DNA of 64,000 nt from Bifidobacterium saguini DSM 23967 (GCF_000741715.1 NZ_JGZN01000005.1:52-64051), one strand, 5' to 3'. Positions 1 to 10,398 are shown, numbered from the stretch's first letter. The notes: generated by a model not told the origin, from the sequence alone. Translations and numbers: made by a program.

Positions 1-1035
<1,035 letters not shown>

Positions 1036-1222
1036 AGGCGAAACCTTTATGCCGACACCTTCGATTGTCGGCGACCGTGCTGCGCACAGTGACACGCGGA
1101 CGACAATGACGGCACTATGGTCGGTCACCGCGGTCGGAAAACGAATACCAATGACAGCGTCCACCATCCGGTCCCCAAGCCACCACATGCCGGCAGACGA
1201 CAGTCTGACCGAGAATCGAAGA

Positions 1223-1342
1223 TTTGCGGCGGTCATGGCCCAGGGGAGACGCCCGGTCCCATTCCGAACCCGGAAGCTAAGGCCTGGCACGGCGATGGTA
1301 CTGCACCCGACAGGGTGTGGGAGAGTAGCACACCGCCGCAAC
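1223..1342 (+). rRNA. 5S ribosomal RNA
   Basis: About 120 nt with the 5S hallmarks: terminal complementary ends (TTGCGGCGGTCATGG at the start, CACCGCCGCAA at the end), the CCCATTCCGAACCCGGAAG loop and the GGGAGAGTAG region near the 3' end. It lies about 190 bases downstream of the 23S gene, in the usual 16S-23S-5S order. The 23S-5S spacer contains no tRNA that I can see. Confidence 0.95.
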
Positions 1343-1352
1343 ACACGTCAAA

Positions 1353-1390
1353 GGAAACCCTCGGTAGAGCAACAGCTCCCGAGGGTTTCC
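1353..1390 (+). terminator. rRNA operon terminator hairpin
   Basis: Perfect 12-bp stem GGAAACCCTCGG (1353-1364) pairing with CCGAGGGTTTCC (1379-1390), directly after the 5S gene. There is no long T-run, but the position and stem strength fit an rRNA terminator. Confidence 0.8.
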
Positions 1391-1498
1391 ACATATCCCG
1401 CATCGTTAAAAAGTAACGGTAGTATATTGTGACACTACAGCAGTGTCTCAATGCTTAGAGACCAAGTCTGTCAAGGACAATTGACGAGGAGGAATCCT

Positions 1499-1705
1499 GT
1501 GAATACTGAGCTTGATCAGGCAATTGAACAGAAACTTGATGAACTCGAACGGATTCTACCCACTGAGAAAGAGCCTCATTTCCCGCGCGAGGAACGGCGT
1601 TATGCGTTGGAGCAAGTATCTTCAATGGAAAAGAGTTTGAAAGCTAAAATTGAAGCTGTACGCAAAGCTGATTCTCTGGAACTGTATCAAATCAGTATGT
1701 TCTAG
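1499..1705 (+). CDS. Small hypothetical protein, probably helical
   Basis: 68 aa reading from GTG at 1499, chosen because an AGGAGG ribosome-binding site ends about 6 bases before it; an upstream in-frame ATG at 1451 has no such site. The protein is charged and heptad-like throughout (leucines and glutamates at regular spacing), consistent with a small coiled-coil or helical bundle. There are no cysteines and no membrane segment. I do not recognise the family. The gene stands alone after the rRNA operon and converges on the broken PASTA gene, with a shared hairpin between them. Confidence 0.65.
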   Translation: MNTELDQAIEQKLDELERILPTEKEPHFPREERRYALEQVSSMEKSLKAKIEAVRKADSLELYQISMF

Positions 1706-1770
1706 TTTGTCTCAGCCTCATGACTGGGATAGGTATTGTTAGAATCTGCTGTTTCTTTTTAAAACATATG

Positions 1771-1814
1771 CCGTCTTCGCCAAAGTGCGATAGTTCGCTT
1801 CTTGACGAAGACGG
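1771..1814. terminator. Bidirectional terminator hairpin
   Basis: CCGTCTTCG (1771-1779) pairs with CGAAGACGG (1806-1814) between convergent genes. A T-run (TTCTTTTT) precedes it at 1753-1760, which would serve the minus-strand gene. Confidence 0.6.
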
Positions 1815-1831
1815 TATTACCATGCCGGCTT

Positions 1832-3989
1832 TTATTGTTGCTGGTAGAACGATTCTTGCTGGTTGTTGTTCACCAGTATGTTGATACTCAAGGATGAGTT
1901 AGCCGCAAAATCGTAGCTTCCGGCGTTCCATGATTTCACATCATTGCTGAGTCTGCTTGAATCGTATCCTTTCGGATAAGCAGTAAATGACCCGCAAGGT
2001 TCCATACCGTATGCGTCGGTAATAGTGATTTGCATGCCATCCTCAATACGAGTACTTCCTTTGGTTCCTTCCACTGCAAAGCTATTTGAGTCGCATTGCA
2101 AGGCATACGATCCATCTGCATTCTGTGAGATGGATGCAAACCGGCCCGAGAATTTGGCCTCAGATTTGATGCCGTTGGGATAACCAGGTCCAGTAATGCC
2201 CAGATCGTCATCATGAAATTCACCGGTAAACGAGCCATCATTGGATACGGTCAACGTAGTAGCCCATCCGCCCGAACCAGATGAGAACAGGTAGCTTCCG
2301 GCGAACTGATTAAAGCTCTCGCTTGCTTTGGCCTCAGAAGCTGAGTCATTGGTGCTGTTGTCGTTGCCTGCATTGGTTGTATCAGTGCCGTCGATCTGAA
2401 TCCAGTCAATGGGAGTCTCAACCAGATAGTAGACATTGTGCTTGTTCGGAGCTTCCTTGAACTGAACCGGCTTACTGCCACTCGAAGGAACATATGGATC
2501 GTATCGCGGTCCGGTCGCATTGTTGTCGACTGGAATCGGTTTGTAATCCGAGTTATCTCGCTTAATCACATATGGTCGGTTCTTGTCTGGCTGATAGCTG
2601 GATTTGTTCGTGAAATAGCCATTTGATTCCAGTGCGGAGAGATTCGCATTGACTGGCATATACACGAAGAAATCCGTGGCCTTGAATGTTTCGCCGCTTT
2701 GCTGCTGTGAACCATCCCCATTCGCGAGATGACCGTTATCACAATAGACGTAACCAGGAGTAATGGGGGAGAGATCGTTACCACAATAGGCGGAACCGAG
2801 CCCCTTGTACAGTTCGAATGCTCCAGTATCACCAGAGATTAGACTGTTGTTGAGCGAGGACGCTTGTGCGATTTCAGCATCCGCCTGGTTAGTTGGCGTG
2901 CATACGCCCGGTCCCTGTATAACACCGCATAAGTTCAGACTGTCTGCTTGATTAAATTCGCCGCTCACATAGTAGGTAGTATCGCTTGCTTGCGATGCAT
3001 CCTCGCTCATCGTGATGCAGTCGCCATCCTCGGTGCAGTATCGTCCGGCAAGACGGTCGGTACGGGCGATGTCCTTGAAACCGGTGTCAAACTGTCCTTT
3101 TGTGCCAGTCAATACGTCATAGCGGCCACTTGCATCGACGCCATAATACAGAGTGATATCTGTAGCATCGGTTTTGACACCGATACCGGGATCGGCACCC
3201 ACAATTTTGCCAAGATATTGCTTGCTGCTGAATCTCGGCTCGAGCGTGACCGAATAGCCTTTGCCGGACAGTTCATTTTCGGCTTGCTGCTTGTCCATTC
3301 CCGCAATTTCTACAGGAATACCATTGCCTTCGACGCTGATACCAAGGTGGATGCCCTCATCGGAATCGGTGACTGGTTAACCGTCAGCTGGTGCGGAGAC
3401 AGACACCTTGCCAGGATGTTCGGAAACCACCTCGTGCTCGGTGATTTTCACGCCCATCGGCTTAAGCTTTGCTTCAGCCTGCTTGGCAGTGGAGCCGACC
3501 GTGCCTTGAGGCACACCAGGACCAAGAGACTCCAGAACCGTTATTTGACTACCTCTGGTAATGCGTTCGCCGGCTTTTGCGCCAGTCATACCGATGTAGC
3601 CGCCTTTGCGGATGGCATTATACTGTTGCTTCTTCTTGACTACGAACCCCTTGCTGGCAAGCTGGCTTACCGCATCTTCCGCGTTGGATGCGGTGATGTT
3701 AGGTACGGTTTGCGGGCCCCACAATTCCATCTTGTAGGTGATGAAGGTAGCTGCACATACGGCAATCGCAATCGTCGCCGCGATGATAGCGATGATCGCG
3801 GTCATCGGGAGCTTTCGTTGCATTGTGGATACACCGGTGGCTGCTGCGGGGTGCCATCGGTGGAAGGCATATTCGATTGTTGTTGATCGTGCGGCTGGGC
3901 GAGCGGAATGTCTACTAATGGCATTCCGCACTGCTGACAGTTTTTGGCTTCATCTGGGTGGATGTTCCGCATCTCATGCAGGATTTCAT
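1832..3989 (-). pseudogene. Zinc-ribbon/PASTA membrane protein, broken by frameshifts and a stop
   Basis: Three open segments on the minus strand make sense only if joined. The start ATG at 3989 begins a zinc ribbon (MKSCMRCG). The second CxxC half (HPDEAKNCQQCG) lies in another frame, so one base is missing near 3960-3968. A second frame change near 3815-3850 leads to a membrane helix (AIIAIIAATIAIAVCAATF) and PASTA-like repeats beginning VPNITASNAEDAV and VPQGTVGSTAKQA. At 3377-3379 an in-frame TAA interrupts the protein. Beyond it the same frame continues with a third PASTA-like repeat (IAGMDKQQAENELSGKG) and a 450-residue extracytoplasmic part containing paired cysteines. Intact relatives would be about 700 aa. 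The family role is unknown; PASTA domains usually bind cell-wall fragments. Sequencing error is possible, but three lesions in one gene favour decay. Confidence 0.75.
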
Positions 3990-4067
3990 AATTGTTTCCT
4001 TCCTTGGTCTTCCTCTTCGAATTCTTTATAGAACATATCAACTGTTATGTGAGTTCGGATAATCGGT

Positions 4068-4457
4068 TTATAGCCTGATTCTGCCCCAATCAAGAAAATA
4101 CGATTGAAACACCTCGCGAATCTGTGCGGGAGTATTCAGCTCGTCAAAATACACATTACGTCGTGTTGCATCGAGAATCAGATGCAGACGAAGTGCAAAA
4201 TGGCGCGGACAGAGGAAGAACTTATATTGGCCGTCTGGATCACTCTCACTTGCGATGGCCAACCAGAATTTGGCGGTCTGGTCGCATTCCCCCAGGGGGA
4301 AGAAGCAGCTTTCATTACCGCCACCATGATCGTCATCGTCAAAGAAGCCTCCATGAATGATGTCATCGAATGAATCATCGAACTCCTCTTGCGTCATTGT
4401 GATGGTCATGGCTGTGGTGGCAGCTATCGGCGTTGCCATCGGAGCGGTTGTCTTCAT
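4068..4457 (-). CDS. Hypothetical protein, cassette A small subunit (copy 1)
   Basis: 129 aa, starting at ATG 4457, two bases after the stop of the upstream gene, so it is probably translationally coupled to it. It has an N-terminal Ala/Thr-rich stretch, an acidic centre (EEFDDSFDDIIHGG, FDDDDHGGG), a Cys/His-containing middle (FLCPRHFALRL) and a conserved end (SYFLDWGRIRL). The LDWGRI ending and the C-x2-HF pattern recur in the 147-aa protein at 8885-9328, which is also second in a pair. I do not recognise the family; no signal peptide or membrane helix is evident. Confidence 0.75.
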   Translation of the reverse strand: MKTTAPMATPIAATTAMTITMTQEEFDDSFDDIIHGGFFDDDDHGGGNESCFFPLGECDQTAKFWLAIASESDPDGQYKFFLCPRHFALRLHLILDATRRNVYFDELNTPAQIREVFQSYFLDWGRIRL

Positions 4458-4459
4458 AT

Positions 4460-5275
4460 CTATCGGTTCCTTTCCTTATTGTTTCGTTGCTGTACTGGGC
4501 ATGTCGGGACATTCTTCGCGGGTAGTTCACGCGGATTCAGAAATCCTTTTTGGATTTGCTCGAGAAGATCAAGGCAATTGGCTATATCAAGTTCGACATC
4601 ATCCTCATTGAGAACAATGTTTGGATTGAAATATTCGGGATAGGCGCCCATCTGCCAGCGCAACGATTTGCCGTCGCATACAGAGATTTCAATGCCTGCA
4701 CCGTCGCTGTAATACATCCAAGAGATCGCAGCGTGGGCGGGAAGCGGCAGCACCAGCTCCGAACGATGCTCGATAAGCGCAACAACGCTTTCTTCACGCC
4801 GTTCGTCATCATCGGTAAGCATATGCTCACGCTCCAGATCATGTAAAAGCATCACTGAAAAGAATTGGTAGGATGAATCCCAATCCGTCGTAACTTCGTC
4901 GTCTTCCTTTTGATATCGCAAACACAAATCTGCGGTGCAATGCCAGTTCACCGGAACACGGCTGCGCAGGATACTCTGGTCAAATGCCGTATTGTCGGGC
5001 TCTTGTTGAAACCACTGAGATGATTTCGCATTCCACATGTGGCGATACAAGGTGAAAGCTTTCGGATAATCGTACTTGTTGAGATAATGGCGGTCGAAGT
5101 TGTCGAAGCCGGTAACTTCGAACGCCGGCATGATATTGCCGATAGCATCGAACTCGTGCTGAAGACGCTCCAGCGTTCCGGGTTGACTGGTGTCCCCAAC
5201 CCAGATGATTCCCTGTGCATGGCAATCCGGTTCGATAACTTGTTCGTGACGATTGTCTGTTGGCTCTTTCTTCAT
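4460..5275 (-). CDS. Hypothetical protein, cassette A large subunit (copy 1)
   Basis: 271 aa, soluble and acidic, with no recognisable catalytic motif. It is the first gene of a tight pair with 4068-4457. It resembles the protein at 9329-10222: both have an N-terminal segment of the form (V/I)xDx(S/P)G...L..L..., a block of about 20 residues ending in EHRSELVLP here and ERRSKLVFP there, and both are followed by a protein ending in LDWGRI. The similarity is distant and was judged by eye. A minus-strand TTGTCCGGTA box lies about 73 bases upstream of the start. Confidence 0.75.
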   Translation of the reverse strand: MKKEPTDNRHEQVIEPDCHAQGIIWVGDTSQPGTLERLQHEFDAIGNIMPAFEVTGFDNFDRHYLNKYDYPKAFTLYRHMWNAKSSQWFQQEPDNTAFDQSILRSRVPVNWHCTADLCLRYQKEDDEVTTDWDSSYQFFSVMLLHDLEREHMLTDDDERREESVVALIEHRSELVLPLPAHAAISWMYYSDGAGIEISVCDGKSLRWQMGAYPEYFNPNIVLNEDDVELDIANCLDLLEQIQKGFLNPRELPAKNVPTCPVQQRNNKERNR

Positions 5276-5346
5276 AGTCTCTTTTCTTCTTTATCGGTTG
5301 ATTGCTGTAGTTGGCATCGGTGCTCATCAATGCCGCTATTGGTATG

Positions 5347-5357
5347 TACCGGACAAC
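5347..5357 (-). promoter_or_regulatory. Island promoter motif, site 1
   Basis: TACCGGACAAC on the plus strand, which reads GTTGTCCGGTA towards the cassette A gene starting at 5275. It matches the TTGTCCGGTTA core found upstream of other units in this region except for the last T. There is no clear GAGGCGTGT box; a weak TCGAGGAATTGCATGT sequence lies near 5391. Confidence 0.45.
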
Positions 5358-5444
5358 TTTGCCGATAGTCACGGCGGTACAATTTCCACATCGAGGAATT
5401 GCATGTGATGCAGCATGTTGAAAGAGAGGAGGGGAACAAGAACC

Positions 5445-6743
5445 ATGCCATATGGTTGTCCGTTATTCAATCGAAACGATGCAGTCGATATCATCGAGCC
5501 GAACGATTCGGGTCAGCGCCTTTCAGGCGTTGTACATACCGTGAATTGGCGTGATTGTTGCTACGGGGGAGTAGATAACAACGGTGAACGATTGTGGATC
5601 AGAGATGCGTCATATGACGTGTTCATAGAATACGCGTCAAATCCAAGCGCAGCTGGAGCGGACGAATACAATGCCTCCCGAAGAGACCTTGATGCTGTTG
5701 ATGATTCCGGTTCTCGGCCGGGTGTCCTGTACAAGAATGTGGCTGAACGTTTTATCTGCAAACCGGGCAACACATTGCCGGAGCCTGCTGTGAGAGCGAA
5801 GCGATGGCGTAGAAATCTTGGACAATCAGGTACTAGAGATGATCGTGTGTTGTTCTGCGGTGATATCCACTGCAAGATTGACAGGCTTGGCTCATTGATC
5901 AGCGAGGCGGCTGACCGTGTGGATGCGGGCACTATCGTGTTGCTTGGCGATTTACTCAATGAATGGAATATTGCGCCGGAGAACGAAGCTGCTGCGTTTA
6001 ACAAGCTTGTTGATTGGGTGAATGATCAGCGGAGGCATCGTAGGGTGGTCGTATTGCTTGGCAACCATGATCTAACCTACTGGGTGCAATCAAATACACC
6101 AGATTACCGTGCGTTCAAGAGCACCTGTCCCGGATATAACGAGTCTGCCTATCCGGATGTGCATGATTTGCTTCATGCTTTGCAACCTCAGATGATATAT
6201 GGATTCGATGATGCGCAAGGCCATCGGGTGCTTGCCTCTCATGCCGGACTTACCCAATCCTGGTGGAATTGGATGGCGAATGAACTGACCGGAAGCATCG
6301 GGAATGTGCCGGCTCTATATGATTCGGACGCCGTAGCGGTTGCGGATACGGTGAATCGTTGTGCGCAAGGTTCCATTGGAGACGGCATCAGACCCTTCGG
6401 CATTATGGTCGGCCACGAACGCGGGGGCAGTCGGGGAGAAGCGCCCTCTCCGGTTTGGGCCGGCAAGGAGGAATTGGCTCGAGATCCGCTTCACGGTTTC
6501 CGTCAGATTGTCGGCCATACGCCGGTTGAAACGGTGGAATACCGACGTTGTGGTGCTGGCACGGGTGCACTGGCTCAATCCGGCAGACCATCCAAACGCA
6601 GCAGAGCGGAACTTTGGTATTGCGATACGCATTCGCTGTATCGTGATGGACGCCCCATAGGAGATGATTCATTGCTGCTGTATGATCGCGCCAGCGGCAA
6701 CGCTTGGAGCGTCACTGCTGGCACTGTAAAACGTGCAATATAG
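5445..6743 (+). CDS. Calcineurin-like metallophosphoesterase
   Basis: 432 aa from ATG 5445, selected because GAGGAGGGG lies about 8 bases before it; an ATG at 5415 has no such site. The phosphoesterase signature is complete: GDIH (about 139-142), GDLL (168-171), GNHD (206-209), then SHAGL and GHTPVE, giving the metal ligands of the Ser/Thr phosphatase and nuclease fold. The first 130 residues form an unrelated N-terminal domain with no match that I know. The substrate cannot be read from sequence; family members act on phosphoproteins, nucleotides or nucleic acids. It is divergent from cassette A copy 1 and converges on the exonuclease gene. Confidence 0.88.
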   Translation: MPYGCPLFNRNDAVDIIEPNDSGQRLSGVVHTVNWRDCCYGGVDNNGERLWIRDASYDVFIEYASNPSAAGADEYNASRRDLDAVDDSGSRPGVLYKNVAERFICKPGNTLPEPAVRAKRWRRNLGQSGTRDDRVLFCGDIHCKIDRLGSLISEAADRVDAGTIVLLGDLLNEWNIAPENEAAAFNKLVDWVNDQRRHRRVVVLLGNHDLTYWVQSNTPDYRAFKSTCPGYNESAYPDVHDLLHALQPQMIYGFDDAQGHRVLASHAGLTQSWWNWMANELTGSIGNVPALYDSDAVAVADTVNRCAQGSIGDGIRPFGIMVGHERGGSRGEAPSPVWAGKEELARDPLHGFRQIVGHTPVETVEYRRCGAGTGALAQSGRPSKRSRAELWYCDTHSLYRDGRPIGDDSLLLYDRASGNAWSVTAGTVKRAI

Positions 6744-6787
6744 CCGTTGCTGGTTGCCATCGACTAATGACAACCAGCAACGGCTAT
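6740..6787. terminator. Bidirectional terminator between convergent genes
   Basis: Perfect 17-bp arms ATAGCCGTTGCTGGTTG (6740-6756) and its complement (6771-6787), 14-base loop. The left arm overlaps the stop codon of the phosphoesterase gene. Confidence 0.75.
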
Positions 6788-6794
6788 GCGGAGA

Positions 6795-8225
6795 TCAGAA
6801 ACGGCGCTTGCAATGCTTGCCGCCAACGCCGGCAATGCCACCGGGGCCCCATGGACCTTGCCCCGCTGCACGCAGAGTGTTCAGGTGATGCTTCATGGCG
6901 ACGAGCATGATATGTGCATCCTCCAGACCTAAATGGCGTTCTTTCTTATCGTCGGCCAAGGCCCCTTGACGCTTCGCATAGGCGTCAAGTGTGTTATTGC
7001 CATATGGATGCTCCTCATCCGGTGCCGATTCAGGATCCCACTGCTTGCTCATAGGCAGCGTATCGATAATGGTGATTTCGCCATTCCGGTAGCTTTCCGC
7101 ATAGCCGGCAACATTGAGCATGAAATGATTATGCTCGAAGGTGGCATTATGCGCCACATAAGGTAATTGCTGCAGCCGGTAGAGCAATGTTTGCTGAGCA
7201 ACAGGATATTCATCGAATATGGTGAGCCCTGATTGCGGGCCGCGCGTGCGGACGTCAATACCGGTAATGCTGAGAATCAGTGGATTGCCATGCTGCGCGT
7301 TATGTTCAGGAACTCCCAGCGAAAGACGGGCCTGCCCGTAAGCATCGCCCTCTTCGTAATAGGTCTGCTCATAACGGTATCCGGTCATCACGTTGAGTGG
7401 CTTCGGGGAAACCATATTCATGTATTCGAAACCGACGTCAAGAATGTAATCGCGGGCCGGATCAGTGCCGGTGGTTTCAATGTCAATGCCCATGACCATA
7501 TCCACATCACGGCCGGGAAGATAGGCGTTACGCCAATCCGGTTGGCTCTGTGCATTGCCAGTGCTGCCATATGATGCAGTAGCATTGCCGGTGGTAGCAC
7601 TGTTGGCATTGTGATGGCTGGAATCATTGGCTTTCGCCGAAGGTCCAGTATATGTGCGCGAAGAGCTGTAACGGCTTTGATATCCGCGTTGCTTGCTGCG
7701 CTGAACCGTATTCCGGTACTCCGTGCGAGCCTCCAGCATGGTATCGGTATCGTCTTGAATATCGTCAAGAGAGAACGGGCACGTCTCAGTTGGAGTAAGC
7801 ACGGTGACCGTGGCGCGGCCGCGTTTCTCCGAGGAAACCGTCCAGAGCTGCTCGGCCGCACCTTTATCAATCAGAAGGCATATTTCGTCGTTCAGTCGTC
7901 GGTTGGCATAGGCAAGTGCGCGTGGCAGCCGATACGAGGACAGTTTTCTGTCAAAATCCATCATGAATGTGGCGGAACATTGCACAAGAATGGATTCAAC
8001 TGCATTGCGCACGGCATAATCCCATTTGAGCAGCGCGTGCAAGTCTGCAGGTGTACCAGGTGCAAGGTCGGATTCTGTGGCGCGGCCGATACCTCGCTTG
8101 AGATTCAATGATTGGACCCAGTCCCAGTTGATTGGTCGGCCTTGTGCGTCGACAGGCATGAGCTGTCGCCATATATCAATATCCTGCTGTGCTTCGCTGA
8201 ACCAGTCATGTTCTAAATAAGTCAT
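6795..8225 (-). CDS. DEDDh-family 3'-5' exonuclease (DnaQ-like) with long N-terminal domain
   Basis: 476 aa from ATG 8225 behind AAGGAG. The C-terminal half is a DnaQ-type exonuclease: Exo I GIDIETTGTD (about 247-256), Exo II HNATFEHNHF, and Exo III with HLGLED carrying the catalytic His and final Asp. This fold removes nucleotides from 3' ends of DNA or RNA using two metal ions. Residues 1-160 form a helical domain of unknown role. Residues 165-240 are a low-complexity Ser/Asn/Gln linker. It ends in a short Gly/Lys/Arg-rich tail. It is not the replicative epsilon subunit, given the extra domain and location. A role in degrading foreign or damaged nucleic acid is inference. Confidence 0.85.
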   Translation of the reverse strand: MTYLEHDWFSEAQQDIDIWRQLMPVDAQGRPINWDWVQSLNLKRGIGRATESDLAPGTPADLHALLKWDYAVRNAVESILVQCSATFMMDFDRKLSSYRLPRALAYANRRLNDEICLLIDKGAAEQLWTVSSEKRGRATVTVLTPTETCPFSLDDIQDDTDTMLEARTEYRNTVQRSKQRGYQSRYSSSRTYTGPSAKANDSSHHNANSATTGNATASYGSTGNAQSQPDWRNAYLPGRDVDMVMGIDIETTGTDPARDYILDVGFEYMNMVSPKPLNVMTGYRYEQTYYEEGDAYGQARLSLGVPEHNAQHGNPLILSITGIDVRTRGPQSGLTIFDEYPVAQQTLLYRLQQLPYVAHNATFEHNHFMLNVAGYAESYRNGEITIIDTLPMSKQWDPESAPDEEHPYGNNTLDAYAKRQGALADDKKERHLGLEDAHIMLVAMKHHLNTLRAAGQGPWGPGGIAGVGGKHCKRRF

Positions 8226-8312
8226 ATACGCTCCTTGGCGATCGCATCATTGTGATTGTTCCATCATATAAACCAGCGGAATGATAATTGTTGCTTTGCA
8301 GCAGATGACCGC

Positions 8313-8759
8313 TTATTTGCGCTTCTTCTTTGTGGTGATGTCATCATATTCCGCACCTATGTAGGCCCATATGGTCAACAATGCGGGAATGGCATACAAG
8401 AGGACAGTGAAGGCATCGAACCAGAAGTAAACCAATCCGCCGGTGATGAACAAGAAAGCTGGAACAGGAACCAATGCCATCAAGATGATTAGCATCTGGG
8501 CCATGTCGGGAATATTCGACTCCAGAAACCGGTCAGACAGCCAGCCCGCCACTCCGAACTGGATTAATATGCTTACTGCGCCAACAATGATCGTGAGCAC
8601 GGCAAGAACGATGAATGCCGGCAGATCAGTGGTCACAAAGTTGAACGTATCAGTGAATACTTGGCCGGCATCACTGCTGAAGAACATGCCTAGAAGTAGC
8701 AGGATTGCGAGCAGCGACACCAAGATAAACATTCCGATGCAGCCTAGTAGCGTCATCAT
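8313..8759 (-). CDS. Small four-helix membrane protein
   Basis: 148 aa, from ATG 8759 behind AAAGGA. There are about four hydrophobic helices (residues 5-27, 47-70, 83-107 and 111-132) and a lysine-rich C-terminus (TTKKKRK), suggesting a cytoplasmic tail. There are no catalytic motifs and I do not recognise the family. The gene has its own copy of the island promoter motif 65-75 bases upstream, so it is probably transcribed separately from cassette A copy 2, which ends just upstream. Confidence 0.7.
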   Translation of the reverse strand: MMTLLGCIGMFILVSLLAILLLLGMFFSSDAGQVFTDTFNFVTTDLPAFIVLAVLTIIVGAVSILIQFGVAGWLSDRFLESNIPDMAQMLIILMALVPVPAFLFITGGLVYFWFDAFTVLLYAIPALLTIWAYIGAEYDDITTKKKRK

Positions 8760-8823
8760 TGTAGTAACGTCCTTTCGTATCGATTCAGGGGGGGATTCCT
8801 GATTTCTTGTTGCTACTTGTATA

Positions 8824-8874
8824 AACCGGACAACATGGTGCGATACGCTGTTTTCCTTGTGTTTCGAGGCGTGT
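8824..8874 (-). promoter_or_regulatory. Island promoter motif, site 2
   Basis: AACCGGACAA at 8824-8833 (TTGTCCGGTTTA towards the membrane-protein gene) and a GAGGCGTGT box at 8866-8874, 32 bases apart. The box is in plus orientation although the only nearby gene it can serve reads minus, as if its orientation were fixed while the TTGTCC element points to the gene. Confidence 0.6.
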
Positions 8875-8884
8875 TGCGCTTTTA

Positions 8885-9328
8885 TTACTGCTGTTTCATG
8901 CTGATGGCAAAGGGGTCATCGAGGGGATGGAGCCCTTCTTCGCCAATGCGGCCCCAGTCGAGAATCTGATAACGCGGCGGAATATCCCCAGTACGCAGAT
9001 ACCAGATGATTTCTTGCCCAGGCTCTATGGAGCACAGGTCGTGTGCGAGCGTGGCGATATTGCGGCCGAAATGCCACAGACAGTAATACCATGTGTGCAC
9101 TTCCATACAGCCGGGATCCCAACAGTATCCGCGGATGAAGTATTCGGGGTCTGTGGTGCATATGTCCGCCTCGTTGAAGGCATTGAAGTATTGGCATACC
9201 TTTTTATCGCGTCCCCAGTCATCGGGATACATGGGAAAGTCGAAATCACCATGGTCGATGTGCTCATCTAGCAGCGCGTCGGGAATTGCGGGAGTAACAA
9301 TGATTGCTGGCGATGATGTGGCAGACAT
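8885..9328 (-). CDS. Hypothetical protein, cassette A small subunit (copy 2)
   Basis: 147 aa. Its ATG (9326-9328) directly abuts the TAG of the upstream gene, so translation is very likely coupled. It is rich in Cys, His, Trp and Tyr in the middle (about five cysteines, including CWDPGC and CLWHFG), which could bind a metal. It ends with YQILDWGRIGEEG, matching the LDWGRI end of 4068-4457. It is paralogous to that gene by motif, size, order and partner. The function is unknown. Confidence 0.75.
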   Translation of the reverse strand: MSATSSPAIIVTPAIPDALLDEHIDHGDFDFPMYPDDWGRDKKVCQYFNAFNEADICTTDPEYFIRGYCWDPGCMEVHTWYYCLWHFGRNIATLAHDLCSIEPGQEIIWYLRTGDIPPRYQILDWGRIGEEGLHPLDDPFAISMKQQ

Positions 9329-10222
9329 CTATTCCTCCTTGGTGTTGGAAGTGGATTCCGACGTTAATTCGCGCCCGTCTTGCGGATGCTCGGGATTATC
9401 GGCTCGAAGGCTCGTTACGCCTTCTCGAACGATACGGAACCGTTCGGAGTTACGCTGAAGCAACTCGCGTCGCAGCAATGCTGAGTCTTTCGCCAAATAC
9501 TTCAGTATTTCGCTGTCTCGTGCCTCGGCGCTGCTGAAATGATGCTCATACGATGCCGGTTCCGACTCAGAATGTGGTAACTGGGTTGTAATTTCCATCA
9601 TCGGCGATGATGCATGGTCCGATAGCGTGGATGCGCTGCATTGCACCCAATACGGTCGCTGAAGCTCGTCAACTGTGCCAATGCGGATGACGATATCGCA
9701 TCGGATGGAGATGGGGAAAACGAGTTTTGACCGGCGTTCGACCAAGGCATACAGATAGGGCATGGCGATATCCTCGCCATCGGCGATAAGCAGATGCGCT
9801 CGCTGCACATCCTCTAGTGCAAGTGCCCAATCCACCTGTTGCGTAATGGGCTCCTCGACAGGATGCGGCTGCGTGCTCATAAGCGCGTTCATACTCAGTA
9901 ATGCGTATGAATTGCGCCGCCCGAGCTGGACTTGCGCGCGAACGTATCGCAAATCGAACATGCGACGAATGGGATATCCGCGTTCTCGTTCGGTTTCGCC
10001 TTGACAAGTCAGCAATGTCGGTAACTGGAATTGGCAATTCCAGCGGTCGTCCGCATTCTTGTGAGGTTGGCGAAAACGCATCACTCTGAATTCGGTGCCA
10101 TAGCGTGTATTGATGCGATCAAGCTGCTGGATTTCATGGCGTCCCGGTGAGTCATATATGGAAACACGATGAGTGATCACCTTATTGCCGGATGCATCCG
10201 GCTTGCCGGAATCGATGCTCAT
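9329..10222 (-). CDS. Hypothetical protein, cassette A large subunit (copy 2)
   Basis: 297 aa from ATG 10222, chosen for the AAAGGAG 5 bases upstream; a longer in-frame start at 10270 would run into the promoter motif. It is soluble with mixed charge. It shares with 4460-5275 the block ending ERRSKLVFP and the general layout, and is likewise followed immediately by an LDWGRI protein. No enzyme motif is recognised. The TTGTCCGGTT motif lies about 47 bases upstream of this start, which supports the shorter start. Confidence 0.75.
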   Translation of the reverse strand: MSIDSGKPDASGNKVITHRVSIYDSPGRHEIQQLDRINTRYGTEFRVMRFRQPHKNADDRWNCQFQLPTLLTCQGETERERGYPIRRMFDLRYVRAQVQLGRRNSYALLSMNALMSTQPHPVEEPITQQVDWALALEDVQRAHLLIADGEDIAMPYLYALVERRSKLVFPISIRCDIVIRIGTVDELQRPYWVQCSASTLSDHASSPMMEITTQLPHSESEPASYEHHFSSAEARDSEILKYLAKDSALLRRELLQRNSERFRIVREGVTSLRADNPEHPQDGRELTSESTSNTKEE

Positions 10223-10268
10223 AACAACTCCTTTCAACGAGTGAGCCTCGTCTTCTCCTGCTTTTCCC

Positions 10269-10327
10269 AACCGGACAACATGCCGGATATGCGTGCAGAT
10301 GCGGTTCTACCGCGAATATGTCCGGTT
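10269..10327. promoter_or_regulatory. Divergent pair of island promoter motifs, sites 3 and 4
   Basis: AACCGGACAAC at 10269-10279 reads TTGTCCGGTT towards 10222, and ATGTCCGGTT at 10318-10327 reads towards 10399. The two are an inverted pair 38 bases apart in a divergent intergenic region. No GAGGCGTGT box is seen between them. Confidence 0.55.
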
Positions 10328-10398
10328 GTGTTCTATAAGAGGCATCGATGCTGATCATCGATGGTTCAACGTGATATGACAGCGCAGAAGGAAATGAG

